NCBI GenBank assembly: GCA_016708025.1
Contig: JADJGQ010000001.1
Coordinates: 496,001 to 560,000 of the forward strand
From: a bacterium
GTDB lineage: Bacteria; Zixibacteria; MSB-5A5; GN15; FEB-12
Direction of reading: 5' to 3'
DNA length: 64,000 nt
A program made the translations under genes and the position numbers. Shown piece by piece: positions 54,616 through 63,492 of this stretch (the first letter of the stretch is position 1; each line of letters starts with the position of its first letter). The notes under the pieces are model-generated. The model did not search any database. It saw only the letters and a list, made by a program, of their open reading frames with translations, and had not been told where the DNA came from.

Positions 54616-54647
54616 ACATATTGCCAGTAAACCACTAGGCAATATGT
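54616..54647. repeat. 10-bp inverted repeat upstream of the membrane-module promoter
   Basis: ACATATTGCC (54616-54625) and GGCAATATGT (54638-54647) with a 12-base centre, ending 16 bases before the -35 box at 54664. It is probably an operator. The rest of the 54509-54854 gap has no supportable ORF. Confidence 0.55.
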
Positions 54648-54663
54648 GAAATCGATTTTCTCC

Positions 54664-54692
54664 TTGACTTGGAGCTCCGTGAAAAATAGATT
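54664..54692 (+). promoter_or_regulatory. Promoter of the tandem membrane-module operon
   Basis: TTGACT at 54664-54669, 17-base spacer, TAGATT at 54687-54692, about 160 bases before the first module gene. Confidence 0.5.
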
Positions 54693-54854
54693 CAGACCCA
54701 AGCCGCCGGTTGCGGCTCTTTCCGACATCGTTCGCCCAAGTACTGGTTTCTACCGGGAATTGACTTGATACGAAGCGGCTTACGAACGTCCTAGACAGCA
54801 GAGGATCGATACACACGGCGTAGGACCGATTACACAGAGCTTGGGACTAGACCA

Positions 54855-56135
54855 TTGACTTTGCCGAAGACTCATTTCGACCACCTGTCTTATATTGTGG
54901 TCGTTTTTGTTGCCGCATTTTGCTTAAACCAGACTATCGTGAGTCCGGTTTTTGCCCAGTCTGCTGCGGTGACGGATACAGCCCAGATCATCGCTGAAAT
55001 AGCCGCTCCTCCGTCAGAATTCATCCCCCCTGCACCACAGAACGTCATAGTCTCAGACAATCCCAATGACGATGGTCATGCGATTTTGATCAGGTGGGAT
55101 TCGGTGGCGACCGACCAGGCTGGGTTGGTTGACCGGTACGAGATCTGGCGTGCGGCGGCAAGTAACGGCACAGCCGGCGAGTTCACGAATTTAGGCGATG
55201 TCGCCATGGGGACATACGTTTTCCGTGATGGTCAGGCCAACGAGGGTCAGTCCTACTATTACAAAGTGTATGCGGTCAATGATTCGGCCGCGAATGGTTC
55301 ACCCGTCTGGGCATTGACGGCGGAATCCGAGATCGCCGGACCGGGAACGCCAGTCGCTCAGTGGTTTGACATGCAACGGATTAACGTGTTTGTCGGCGTG
55401 TTGCTGCTCTGCGCATTTATCATATTCTACATTATGCAGGCCCGTTCGGGGAAAACGCTGTTCATCCGCAAGATCGCCGGACTTGAGGCGGTTGATGAAG
55501 CCGTGGGCCGTGCGACTGAGATGGGGAGGAAGATCTACTTCATTCCCGGATCGCAGGATATGGATCAAGTTCAGACAATTGCCGGTATCACTATACTTGG
55601 TCGCGTCGCTGAAATGGCGGCGCAATACGAGACGAAATTGGATGTGCCGGTTTCGCGTTCACTGGTGATGGTGACCGCGCGCGAAGTGGTCAAAGAGGCG
55701 TATGCCAAAGCCGGACGGCCCGACTCGTTTCAGGAAGATCAGGTCCATTACCTGACTGACGATCAGTTTGGCTATGCCGCGGCGATCGACGGCATGGTGG
55801 TGCGTGAGAAGCCGGCCACTATCTTTATGATGGGGCTGTTTTATGCCGAGTCGCTGATCTTAGCGGAGACGGGGAATTCGGTCGGGGCGATCCAGATCGC
55901 CGGAACGGGTGAGCCATCCCAATTGCCGTTCTTTGTAGCCGCCTGCGATTACACTTTGATCGGTGAAGAACTGTTTGCGGCCTCGGCCTACTTGTCGCGA
56001 GAGCCGCGACAACTGGGGTCGTTAAAGGGGCAGGATGTCGGAAAGGGGCTGATCCTGGTGGCGATCATCATAGGGATACTGCTCGAGACCTTTGAAATCT
56101 GGGATTTCTCCAGTCTATTCACGGTGATACAATAG
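54855..56135 (+). CDS. Module 1 protein A: FN3-like plus TM plus DUF6754-like domain
   Basis: 426 residues. Signal peptide ending VFAQS; an FN3-like extracytoplasmic domain (about 60-155; PPAPQNVIVSDNPNDDGHAILIRWDS, DRYEIWRAAAS, YYYKVYAVND); one TM helix (INVFVGVLLLCAFIIFYIM, about 176-195); then a cytoplasmic alpha/beta domain opening RKIAGLEAVDEAVGRATEMG, with AETGNSVGAIQIAGTGEPSQ, and a C-terminal hydrophobic helix. From memory this matches the uncharacterised DUF6754. The start is uncertain: TTG 54855 or TTG 54861. First gene of the cluster, 160 bases after its promoter. Confidence 0.75.
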   Translation: MTLPKTHFDHLSYIVVVFVAAFCLNQTIVSPVFAQSAAVTDTAQIIAEIAAPPSEFIPPAPQNVIVSDNPNDDGHAILIRWDSVATDQAGLVDRYEIWRAAASNGTAGEFTNLGDVAMGTYVFRDGQANEGQSYYYKVYAVNDSAANGSPVWALTAESEIAGPGTPVAQWFDMQRINVFVGVLLLCAFIIFYIMQARSGKTLFIRKIAGLEAVDEAVGRATEMGRKIYFIPGSQDMDQVQTIAGITILGRVAEMAAQYETKLDVPVSRSLVMVTAREVVKEAYAKAGRPDSFQEDQVHYLTDDQFGYAAAIDGMVVREKPATIFMMGLFYAESLILAETGNSVGAIQIAGTGEPSQLPFFVAACDYTLIGEELFAASAYLSREPRQLGSLKGQDVGKGLILVAIIIGILLETFEIWDFSSLFTVIQ

Positions 56136-56137
56136 TT

Positions 56138-56785
56138 ATGCGCAGAGAGATCCCCCTCCTCATTACAGGTATCGCCGGAGTTGTTTTCGTCATTCAGTAT
56201 TTCATTCCTCACTTTCCATTCAATCGTCTCAGCAACTGGTTCTCGGACTGGTTTTCGATCGTATCCGCCTGCGCTATCTGGCTTGGCGCGCTAAACCTGA
56301 TCAAGATCTCGGTGGAGAAGATCGCATACAAGCGGCACGACTGGGGATATTCGATCATTGTAGTCGGCTGTTTCCTGCTCATGCTATTTTTTGGATTCAT
56401 CCATTGGCAGGACTCGCGTGAACCGGGTCTGCCGTTCATCTGGATGTATGATTACGTCTACACACCGCTGTCGGCGACGATGTTTGCTATCCTGGCATTT
56501 TTTGTCGGTTCGGCATCCTATCGTGCATTTAGGGCGCGCAATCTGGAGGCGACCTTGCTGTTGTTGGCGGCCTTTTTTGTGATGCTTGGGCGCGTACCTG
56601 TGGGGGACGTATTGACCGGGTTCCTTCCCGAGCAATTCCAACTCTCGCAGGTGGCGGCCTGGATCATGAATTTCCCGAACTCCGCGGGTCAGCGCGCCAT
56701 CATCATAGGGATCGCACTGGGGATCGTTTCGGCATCGTTGCGCATCATCCTTGGGATCGAGCGGTCTCATTTGGGAGGGGAGTAG
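56138..56785 (+). CDS. Module 1 protein B: six-TM membrane protein
   Basis: 215 residues with about six TM helices: PLLITGIAGVVFVIQYFI, FSIVSACAIWLGALNLIKI, YSIIVVGCFLLMLFFGFI, ATMFAILAFFVGSASYRAF, LLLLAAFFVMLG and IIIGIALGIVSASLRIILGI. A conserved basic loop SYRAFRARN between helices 4 and 5 recurs in all three copies. No known family. It starts 3 bases after gene A and is followed by C after 3 bases. Confidence 0.7.
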   Translation: MRREIPLLITGIAGVVFVIQYFIPHFPFNRLSNWFSDWFSIVSACAIWLGALNLIKISVEKIAYKRHDWGYSIIVVGCFLLMLFFGFIHWQDSREPGLPFIWMYDYVYTPLSATMFAILAFFVGSASYRAFRARNLEATLLLLAAFFVMLGRVPVGDVLTGFLPEQFQLSQVAAWIMNFPNSAGQRAIIIGIALGIVSASLRIILGIERSHLGGE

Positions 56786-56788
56786 CAG

Positions 56789-57790
56789 ATGAGCCGGCGG
56801 ATTATTGAGATTCTGGTGATGGCATCGATCCTGGCAGTTACGCTGATGATCTATATTGGCCGACGTAACGACTGGTTTGGGATCATTGAACTATCGACCG
56901 GAGCCTCAATTGTCGTAATACTGCTGTTGACGGCTGGACTTGGTTGGGTGATGGTAAGAACGATCCAGGGACATCCGGCCGAACGAAGAATGGTCTTCCT
57001 GTTTATCGGCATCGCGATCACGGTTCCGTTCTTTATGTCACTTACGCAGAAGATGTCGGTTTCGCCTGAGACCACGGAGCTAATGAACGGGCTTGAAGCG
57101 CTCCCTCCGGGTTCGCGAGTGCTGGTGACGTTCGACTACGATCCGGCATCGGCGCCGGAACTTCAGCCGATGGCGGAGTCATTCTTCCGTTACGCATTCG
57201 ATCATCGGTTCAAGGTGATCATCATGGGGCTCTGGCCGCAGGGACCGACTCAGGCAAATCAGGCATTGGCAGTCGTGCTGGCGGATGAGAAATACAAGGC
57301 GATGAATCTTCAGTATGGGATCGACTATGTGAATCTCGGATTTCAGTCAGGGAACGAATTCGTTATTCAGCGGATCGGGTCCGATTTTCAGTCGATGTTC
57401 CGCGTGGATTTCAGCGGCACGCCATATGATCAGATCCCGTTAGTTAAAAATATCAAGAATTTCTCCAATATCGATTATTCGTTCAATCTGTCGGCGGGGT
57501 ATCCGGGGACTCGCGAGTGGGTCCTGATCGCGGTCGACCGGTACGGCCTAAAGATGGGGGCGGGGAATACAGCGGTGCAGACGACCGGAATGTACCCATA
57601 TGTACGCTCGGGGCAGTTGATCGGGATTCTGGGCGGGATGAACGGGGCGGCTGAATTCGAAGAAGCCACGGGGTATCTGGGGAAAGGGACGCGCTTCATG
57701 CTGTCTCAGTCCTTTGCTCATATGATCATCATCGTTTTCATCCTGATAGGGAATGTGGCGTACTTCATGCACGAGCGGAAGCGGAAGTAA
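56789..57790 (+). CDS. Module 1 protein C: TM helices enclosing a large soluble domain
   Basis: 333 residues. Three N-terminal TM helices (to about residue 85), a soluble alpha/beta domain (86-305; PPGSRVLVTFDYDPASAPELQPMAE, GIDYVNLGFQSGNEFVIQRIGSD, GQLIGILGGMNGAAEFEE) and a final TM helix (MIIIVFILIGNVAYFM). The domain resembles a Rossmann-type fold with a Gly-rich loop, but I cannot name a function. The segment QLIGxLGGxxGAAE is shared with copy 2. Starts 3 bases after gene B; D follows 1 base later. Confidence 0.7.
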   Translation: MSRRIIEILVMASILAVTLMIYIGRRNDWFGIIELSTGASIVVILLLTAGLGWVMVRTIQGHPAERRMVFLFIGIAITVPFFMSLTQKMSVSPETTELMNGLEALPPGSRVLVTFDYDPASAPELQPMAESFFRYAFDHRFKVIIMGLWPQGPTQANQALAVVLADEKYKAMNLQYGIDYVNLGFQSGNEFVIQRIGSDFQSMFRVDFSGTPYDQIPLVKNIKNFSNIDYSFNLSAGYPGTREWVLIAVDRYGLKMGAGNTAVQTTGMYPYVRSGQLIGILGGMNGAAEFEEATGYLGKGTRFMLSQSFAHMIIIVFILIGNVAYFMHERKRK

Positions 57791-57791
57791 T

Positions 57792-58466
57792 ATGCAGACT
57801 GTGGCACCAACCTTCATCGAACATCTGGCGCTCTGGGTGGCCGCGTTCCTTACGCTCGGGATCATCTCGTTTCTTTATCGTGACAATCTTTGGTACAAAG
57901 TATGTGAGTCTATCTTTGTCGGCATCTCGGCCGGCTACTGGTTTGTCATGCTGTTCTGGGATAACCTGTATGGCAAGTTCTGGCTGGGTGTTTTCCCGAA
58001 TCCTGGGACGGAGCGAGCAGATGACTGGTATATGCTGTACGTTGGCGTCATTCTTGGGATCATGATGCTACTGCGACTGGTGCCGAAGATCGGCTGGTTA
58101 TCGCGGTGGCCGCTGGCGTTCATTGTCGGCGCGACTGCAGGGCTGAACCTGATCATCTATTTTGCGTCGAACGTCATGGTGCAGGTCGAGGATACGGTGC
58201 GACCGTTGTTTGGGATGGGGATGTCTGCCTCATTATATGACATTGTGGGAAATATAGTCGTCGCGGTCGGGACTTTCACCTGCCTTATCTATTTTTTCTT
58301 TTCAAAAGAGCATAAAGGGGCTTTCGGAGCGACGGCCAAAGTTGGTATATTCTTTTTGATGGTGACCTTCGGGGCATCGTTCGGCTATACGGTGATGAGC
58401 CGTATGTCGCTGCTGATCGGAAGAATTGATTTCCTGCTGACCGACTGGTTGAGAATCATAGGATAG
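57792..58466 (+). CDS. Module 1 protein D: multi-TM membrane protein
   Basis: 224 residues from ATG 57792, directly after the stop of gene C. About six TM helices; conserved blocks are LGIISFLYRDNLWYKVCESI, VGISAGYW, IVGATAGL and the C-terminal FFFSKEHKGAFGATAKVGIF with MVTFGASFGYTVMSRMSLL, repeated in copy 2. No known family. It ends copy 1; the next A gene begins 11 bases later. Confidence 0.7.
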   Translation: MQTVAPTFIEHLALWVAAFLTLGIISFLYRDNLWYKVCESIFVGISAGYWFVMLFWDNLYGKFWLGVFPNPGTERADDWYMLYVGVILGIMMLLRLVPKIGWLSRWPLAFIVGATAGLNLIIYFASNVMVQVEDTVRPLFGMGMSASLYDIVGNIVVAVGTFTCLIYFFFSKEHKGAFGATAKVGIFFLMVTFGASFGYTVMSRMSLLIGRIDFLLTDWLRIIG

Positions 58467-58477
58467 GGTTGGAACGA

Positions 58478-59716
58478 ATGAAGATAACCGGCTGGAAGAC
58501 CACTGTCATAGGAGCGCTGTTGCTGGCGCTGGCGTGGTCGTATGAGCTTTCTGCTCAGCCGCCGGTCCCCGACAGTGTACAGCTAGCCGATAGTGTGGCA
58601 ATTCCCCCGCCTGCCCCAGCGACCTCTCTGGTTGCCTCCGATCATAAGTATGACGATGCATCAGCGATCGAACTGAGCTGGGTACCCTCGATTGATGACC
58701 AGCTCATGGAGGGTCGGGTTACTGGGTACAAGCTGTACCGAACATCGTCAGGTGGTCAACCGAGGATGATCGCGGAGCTTCCCGCCGGATCGAATTTCTT
58801 CCAGGATGAGTCAGTCGATGGTGACTCCAGCTATAATTACTATATCGAAGCAATTTCTGCGGGATCAGTCTCCCGATCGATCGTGACGGCCTCAATCTCT
58901 CCCGAGGCTGAATGGTTCAATTTCAATCGAAAATATCTATTCTTGATAGCCCTACTTGTTTCGGTGTCGGTTATCTATTTCATCGAAACGGCACGGCGGG
59001 GGAAAGCGCTGTTTATCCGGAAGATCGCCGGCCTCGAGGCAGTGGATGACGCTATCGGGCGTGCAACCGAGATGGGACGGCCGATCCTGTTCATTCCCGG
59101 GATCCAGGATATGGACAATCCACAGACAATCGCGGGGTTGACAATTCTCGGCCATGTTTCCCGTACGATAGCAGAGTACGACACCAAGATCACCATGCCG
59201 GTATCTCGATCGCTGGTCATGACCGCTGCGCGCGAGACGATCAAAACCTCATATATGACGGCCGGACGTCCGGATGCTTATAATGATGACATGGTCAACT
59301 ACATCACGGACGAGCAGTTTGGTTATGTTGCAGCAGTTGATGGGATCATGGTACGTCAGAAACCTGCAGCCTGCTTTTATCTGGGGGCGTTTTTCGCAGA
59401 GTCATTGATCATGGCGGAGACGGGGAATTCTATCGGCGCAATTCAGATCGCCGGTACGGCGATGCCAGCCCAGTTGCCGTTTTTTGTGGCGGCCTGCGAT
59501 TTCACCTTGATCGGTGAAGAGCTGTTTGCAGCATCCGCGTACCTGTCCAATGAACCTAAGCAGTTGGGTTCATTGAAAGGGCAGGATGTCGGCAAAGGGG
59601 TGGCGATGGCGGTGATTCTGATCGGAGCGGTCGCGGCGACTGCCTCGGTTGCCTGGAACAGCGAATTGGCGACCTCAGTTTTTAACTTCTTAACCTCAGT
59701 CTTCCAGACGAATTAG
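58478..59716 (+). CDS. Module 2 protein A: FN3-like plus TM plus DUF6754-like domain
   Basis: About 412 residues from ATG 58478 (MKITGWKTTVIGALLLAL); TTG 58469 is an alternative. Signal peptide ending LSAQP, Pro-rich linker, FN3-like domain (ATSLVASDHKYDDASAIELSW, RVTGYKLYRTSSGG, YNYYIEAISAG), one TM helix (YLFLIALLVSVSVIYFIE) and the DUF6754-like domain (RKIAGLEAVDDAIGRATEMG, AETGNSIGAIQIAGT, LGSLKGQDVGKG). Clear paralog of the module 1 and 3 A proteins. Confidence 0.78.
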   Translation: MKITGWKTTVIGALLLALAWSYELSAQPPVPDSVQLADSVAIPPPAPATSLVASDHKYDDASAIELSWVPSIDDQLMEGRVTGYKLYRTSSGGQPRMIAELPAGSNFFQDESVDGDSSYNYYIEAISAGSVSRSIVTASISPEAEWFNFNRKYLFLIALLVSVSVIYFIETARRGKALFIRKIAGLEAVDDAIGRATEMGRPILFIPGIQDMDNPQTIAGLTILGHVSRTIAEYDTKITMPVSRSLVMTAARETIKTSYMTAGRPDAYNDDMVNYITDEQFGYVAAVDGIMVRQKPAACFYLGAFFAESLIMAETGNSIGAIQIAGTAMPAQLPFFVAACDFTLIGEELFAASAYLSNEPKQLGSLKGQDVGKGVAMAVILIGAVAATASVAWNSELATSVFNFLTSVFQTN

Positions 59717-59723
59717 GCAGTCC

Positions 59724-60401
59724 ATGAAACGACAGATCCCGCTGCTTATAACGTTTATTGTCGGTGCACTGCTGATCGTGTCGGTATTCGTACCTCCGCT
59801 TGAAGGGATGCAGGAAAACTCGACCCTATTTTTTGACATTATTGCGGTCTTTGCCTTTTTCCTGGGCGGTGGTAACCTGATCCGGATACATATGACGAAA
59901 GTTGCCCGCAAAAAAGGTGACTGGCAATATTCGATCGTCACGCTCTTCGGATTCCTGTTGATGCTTTCAAGCGGTCTGTTCAAGATCGGGAATCCGGGTG
60001 ATATCGCCGCACAGGTGGACGCCGCCGGCTCCTGGTTCCAGACGATCTTCTTCTATCTGATGTCTCCGCTCAATTCAACGATGTACGCTTTGCTGGCGTT
60101 TTTTGTGGCCTCAGCATCGTACCGTGCATTCAGAGCCAAAAATCGCGAAGCAACGATTCTGCTGGTTTCAGCTTTTATCATCCTTCTGGGGCAAACGCCA
60201 TTCGGCACGATGTTGACCAGTTGGATGCCGGAGAAGTTTTCGGTCCTCGAGATCCCGAATATGGCCGTCTGGGTGATGAGTTCGCCCAACCTGGCGGGAC
60301 AGCGAGCGATCCTGATCGGGATTGGTCTTGGTGTGGTCGGTATGGCGCTCCGCATTATTCTTGGGATCGAACGAACCTATCTTGGGGAGGATAAGGGATG
60401 A
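59724..60401 (+). CDS. Module 2 protein B: six-TM membrane protein
   Basis: 225 residues. Hydrophobic helices PLLITFIVGALLIVSVFV, FDIIAVFAFFLGGGNLIRI, YSIVTLFGFLLMLSSGLF, STMYALLAFFVASASYRAF and more, ending LGVVGMALRIILGIERTYL. Aligns with module 1 B over its length; the loop SYRAFRAKN is kept. The stop overlaps the start of C by four bases. Confidence 0.72.
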   Translation: MKRQIPLLITFIVGALLIVSVFVPPLEGMQENSTLFFDIIAVFAFFLGGGNLIRIHMTKVARKKGDWQYSIVTLFGFLLMLSSGLFKIGNPGDIAAQVDAAGSWFQTIFFYLMSPLNSTMYALLAFFVASASYRAFRAKNREATILLVSAFIILLGQTPFGTMLTSWMPEKFSVLEIPNMAVWVMSSPNLAGQRAILIGIGLGVVGMALRIILGIERTYLGEDKG

Positions 60402-61342
60402 TGGCACCAATACTCCCTCTGTCGCTCTTCCAGCCAGGCGTGATCATCTCGCTGGCGGTTATCGGTCTTGGTCTTGCATACCTGCTCCGACGGACATTGC
60501 TCGGGAAAGAGGTCGACCGCAAAGTCATCTTCGCTTTCATCTTTGTCGCAGTGGCGACACCGATCCTGTTCCCGATCACGTTTGAGGTCAAGGCGACCCC
60601 CATTGCGAAAGCTCTGTTTGACAAGATCGAGAGCCTGCCGGAAGGGACCAAGATCATGATCTCATATGATTTTGATCCCGCCATGGCCCCCGAAGTCTTG
60701 CCGGCGGCAAACGCGGTGGTGCGGCACTGCATGCAGAAGAATCTTCGAGTGACGTTCATCGCGATCTGGGCGACCGGTCAGTCCCTGTTGAATCAGACCC
60801 TGCAACAAGTAGTGCGAGTGGAATTCCCCGAAAAACGGGAGGGAATCGACTGGTGTAATATTGGCTACAAGGCCGGGAACGAAGGAGTCATGAACGTGAT
60901 CGTGACCAATCTTCGCAAGATGTTCCCGACCGATGTCAACAGTCGTCCGCTCGACAGCCTCGATATCCTTAATGGCATTCTGAGTTGCCGTGATTTCAAG
61001 TTGATAGTCTCATTCGGCGGTGGACAGCCAGGACCGAAAGAGTGGATTCTCTATGTCGGAGACCCGGGGAATGTGCCGATCGGTGCGGGAACCGCGGCGG
61101 TCTCCGCGCCGCAGTTATATGCCTATTATCCAAAGCAGTTGATCGGACTGTTGGGCGGAGTCAAAGGGGCTGCCGAATACGAATTTGAACTGCTCACCAA
61201 GTACCCTCGCTTCAAAGAAGTTGATGCACCAGGCATCAGGATGATGGGGCCGCAGACATTGGCGCATGTGGTGATCATTGCGTTTATCGTGCTCGGAAAT
61301 ATCGCGTTCATGCGCGGGCGGCGGAAAGAGGGGGACAAGTGA
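60398..61342 (+). CDS. Module 2 protein C: TM helices enclosing a large soluble domain
   Basis: 314 residues. Two or three N-terminal TM segments (PGVIISLAVIGLGLAYLL; VIFAFIFVAVATPILFPI), a soluble domain (PEGTKIMISYDFDPAMAPEVLPAAN; IDWCNIGYKAGNEGVMNVIVTN; QLIGLLGGVKGAAEYE) and a final TM helix (AHVVIIAFIVLGNIAFM). Paralog of module 1 C: the FDPAxAPE and GNE blocks are shared. It overlaps B and D by four bases. Confidence 0.72.
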   Translation: MMAPILPLSLFQPGVIISLAVIGLGLAYLLRRTLLGKEVDRKVIFAFIFVAVATPILFPITFEVKATPIAKALFDKIESLPEGTKIMISYDFDPAMAPEVLPAANAVVRHCMQKNLRVTFIAIWATGQSLLNQTLQQVVRVEFPEKREGIDWCNIGYKAGNEGVMNVIVTNLRKMFPTDVNSRPLDSLDILNGILSCRDFKLIVSFGGGQPGPKEWILYVGDPGNVPIGAGTAAVSAPQLYAYYPKQLIGLLGGVKGAAEYEFELLTKYPRFKEVDAPGIRMMGPQTLAHVVIIAFIVLGNIAFMRGRRKEGDK

Positions 61343-62175
61343 GCAGATTGGCCTTGATCGTGACCGCCTGCATTCTCGTGCTGTTTGCGGTAAGTTGGAT
61401 AGTCAAAGGGATGCAGGCCAGTGATGCCGAGGTAGACAACTATATCCTTCGCGGATTCCTTGTCACCTGTTCGGCATTCCTGACTCTGGCGATCTTGTCG
61501 TTCCTCTATAAAGACAATCCGTTTTACAAATTCGCTGAACATCTGTATGTGGGGATATCGGCAGGGTACTGGATGTCGCAGGGGTTCTGGTCGACTATCG
61601 TCGGCAACCTGATCCCGCGACTGTCCGAGTCACTCTCCGGATTTTTCAAGCAGCCCTACAATGCAGGGGAGTGGGTCGGCGGATTCTTCTATACGAACTG
61701 GATGTATTTCATTCCGGTGATCTTCGGCATCTTATTGCTGATGCGGCTCTCATCCAAATATGGGTACATCTCGCGCTGGGCGCTAGCGTTCATTATCGGG
61801 ACGACTGCTGGATTGCAGTTCATTCGATATCTGCGCTCGGATTTCATAGAGCAGATATCGTCCACGTTTGTCCCGTTGCTGGTAGACTGGCAGGGGATAG
61901 GGCATTTCTTCTCGAACTTCTCACTGTCCGCGACGGGTCAATTTGTGATGATGGTCAGTAATTGGATCATCTTCCTTGGCGTGCTCTGCGGATTGGTTTA
62001 TTTCTTTTTCTCAAAAGAGCACACAGGGCTCTTTGGGAAAGCGTCACGCTTCGGCATCTGGATACTGATGGTGACGTTTGGCGCTTCATTTGGCTATACG
62101 GTGATGGGACGTGTCTCACTATTAGTGGGTCGGATCACGTTCCTGTTCCGAGATTGGTTGGGAATTACAAGCTAA
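61339..62175 (+). CDS. Module 2 protein D: multi-TM membrane protein
   Basis: 278 residues, GTG start overlapping the stop of C. It has an extra N-terminal TM helix (LALIVTACILVLFAVSWIV) compared with module 1 D, then the shared blocks LAILSFLYKDNPFYKFAEHL, VGISAGYW, IIGTTAGLQF, FFFSKEHTGLFGKASRFGIW and MVTFGASFGYTVMGRVSLL. No known family. Last gene of copy 2. Confidence 0.72.
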   Translation: MSRLALIVTACILVLFAVSWIVKGMQASDAEVDNYILRGFLVTCSAFLTLAILSFLYKDNPFYKFAEHLYVGISAGYWMSQGFWSTIVGNLIPRLSESLSGFFKQPYNAGEWVGGFFYTNWMYFIPVIFGILLLMRLSSKYGYISRWALAFIIGTTAGLQFIRYLRSDFIEQISSTFVPLLVDWQGIGHFFSNFSLSATGQFVMMVSNWIIFLGVLCGLVYFFFSKEHTGLFGKASRFGIWILMVTFGASFGYTVMGRVSLLVGRITFLFRDWLGITS

Positions 62176-62204
62176 TGATATTGCAACCGGGAAACGGAGG
62201 AAGA

Positions 62205-63476
62205 ATGACCTTCACACTCCGACTTGCTTTGCTTTTTCTGCTTCTGACGTGCGCCGTCGCGGCGCAAACAGACGCACCGGTGGACACTGCGACGATGGCG
62301 GATACAGCCGCTATGGCTTCGCCAGTGCCGACCTTCCCCCCACCTGCTCCAGTAACTGGGCTAACGGCAGCCGACTCGCCGGATGATCATGGTCACTCGA
62401 TCATGTTGTCCTGGCAGCCATCGGCTGATGATGGTCAGGGTTCTGGTTCGGTGGTGATGTATGTGATCTATTCCAGTCTCTCACTGGATGGACCGTTCGA
62501 CAGCGTGGGAAATGCGGTTTCCGGAGCCAGGTCATTTGTCCATTCAAGTGCAAAGGACAAAGAAGCGCCTGGATTCATTGCCGATCATGTCGACCGCTAT
62601 TATCGCGTCGAAGCGGTTACTGCGGATCCGACTGTTCGGACAACGTCGACGACTTTTGGCCCAGTGCAATCGAGCGGCCAATGGTACAACAGTGGACGTA
62701 CACCGGTGTTGTTCGCGGTGCTGATCTTTGGTGCATTGGCGCTTTATTTCCTGAATCAGGCAAAACGCGGTACGGACCTGTATGTTCGCCCACTGGGCGG
62801 CATTGAGGCGGTCGATGAAGCGATCGGACGTGCCACTGAAATGGGGAAACCGATCCTGTATGTGCTTGGATTGGGAACGGCGTCAGACATTTCGACGATC
62901 GCGTCATTTACGATTCTCGGTCGTGTGGCCAAACGCGTTGCCGAATACCAGACCCACCTGATCGTGCCGTGTTATGACCCGATCGTGATGGCGGTGGCAC
63001 AGGAGACGGTCAAGGCGGCCTACATGGATGCTGGCCGACCGGACGATTACAAAGAAGACATGGTCTACTTCCTGACCAATTCGCAGTTTGGCTATGTTGG
63101 TGCGGTCAATGGGATCATGCTCCGGCAGCTCCCCGCCACTAACGTTTATATGGGCAAGTTCTACGCGGAGTCGCTGCTTCTGGCAGAGACCGGCGCGCTG
63201 GCTGGTTCGATTCAGATCGCTGGAACGGATGAGGTAGCGCAGATTCCGTTCTTTGTAGTGGCGTGCGATTACACGCTGATCGGCGAGGAGCTGTATGCGG
63301 CCTCGGCCTATCTCGGTCGTGAACCGCTTTTGCTTGGTTCGCTGAAAGCGCAGGACTACGCCAAAGCCGCTGTCATTATATTGGCCCTCGTCGGTGCAAT
63401 CCTGTTGAATTTCTCCGATGGGTCAACGGGAAGCTGGCTAACGGGATTCAAGGACCTCTTTAAGGTGGCCAACTGA
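62205..63476 (+). CDS. Module 3 protein A: FN3-like plus TM plus DUF6754-like domain
   Basis: 423 residues from ATG 62205, with GGAGG 4 bases upstream, the best ribosome-binding site in the cluster. Signal peptide MTFTLRLALLFLLLTCAVAAQ, Pro-rich linker, FN3-like domain (PVTGLTAADSPDDHGHSIML, VVMYVIYSSLS), one TM helix (VLFAVLIFGALALYFLNQ) and the DUF6754-like domain (GIEAVDEAIGRATEMGKPIL, AETGALAGSIQIAGT, LLGSLKAQDYAKA). Paralog of the other two A proteins. An in-frame upstream extension from 61962 overlaps D and is not coding. Confidence 0.78.
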   Translation: MTFTLRLALLFLLLTCAVAAQTDAPVDTATMADTAAMASPVPTFPPPAPVTGLTAADSPDDHGHSIMLSWQPSADDGQGSGSVVMYVIYSSLSLDGPFDSVGNAVSGARSFVHSSAKDKEAPGFIADHVDRYYRVEAVTADPTVRTTSTTFGPVQSSGQWYNSGRTPVLFAVLIFGALALYFLNQAKRGTDLYVRPLGGIEAVDEAIGRATEMGKPILYVLGLGTASDISTIASFTILGRVAKRVAEYQTHLIVPCYDPIVMAVAQETVKAAYMDAGRPDDYKEDMVYFLTNSQFGYVGAVNGIMLRQLPATNVYMGKFYAESLLLAETGALAGSIQIAGTDEVAQIPFFVVACDYTLIGEELYAASAYLGREPLLLGSLKAQDYAKAAVIILALVGAILLNFSDGSTGSWLTGFKDLFKVAN

Positions 63477-63492
63477 AGAGGAGACGGATGAG

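Noticed and set aside
61962..62204. N-terminal extension of the module 3 A gene
   Set aside because: It overlaps the end of gene D and precedes a good ribosome-binding site and signal peptide at 62205.
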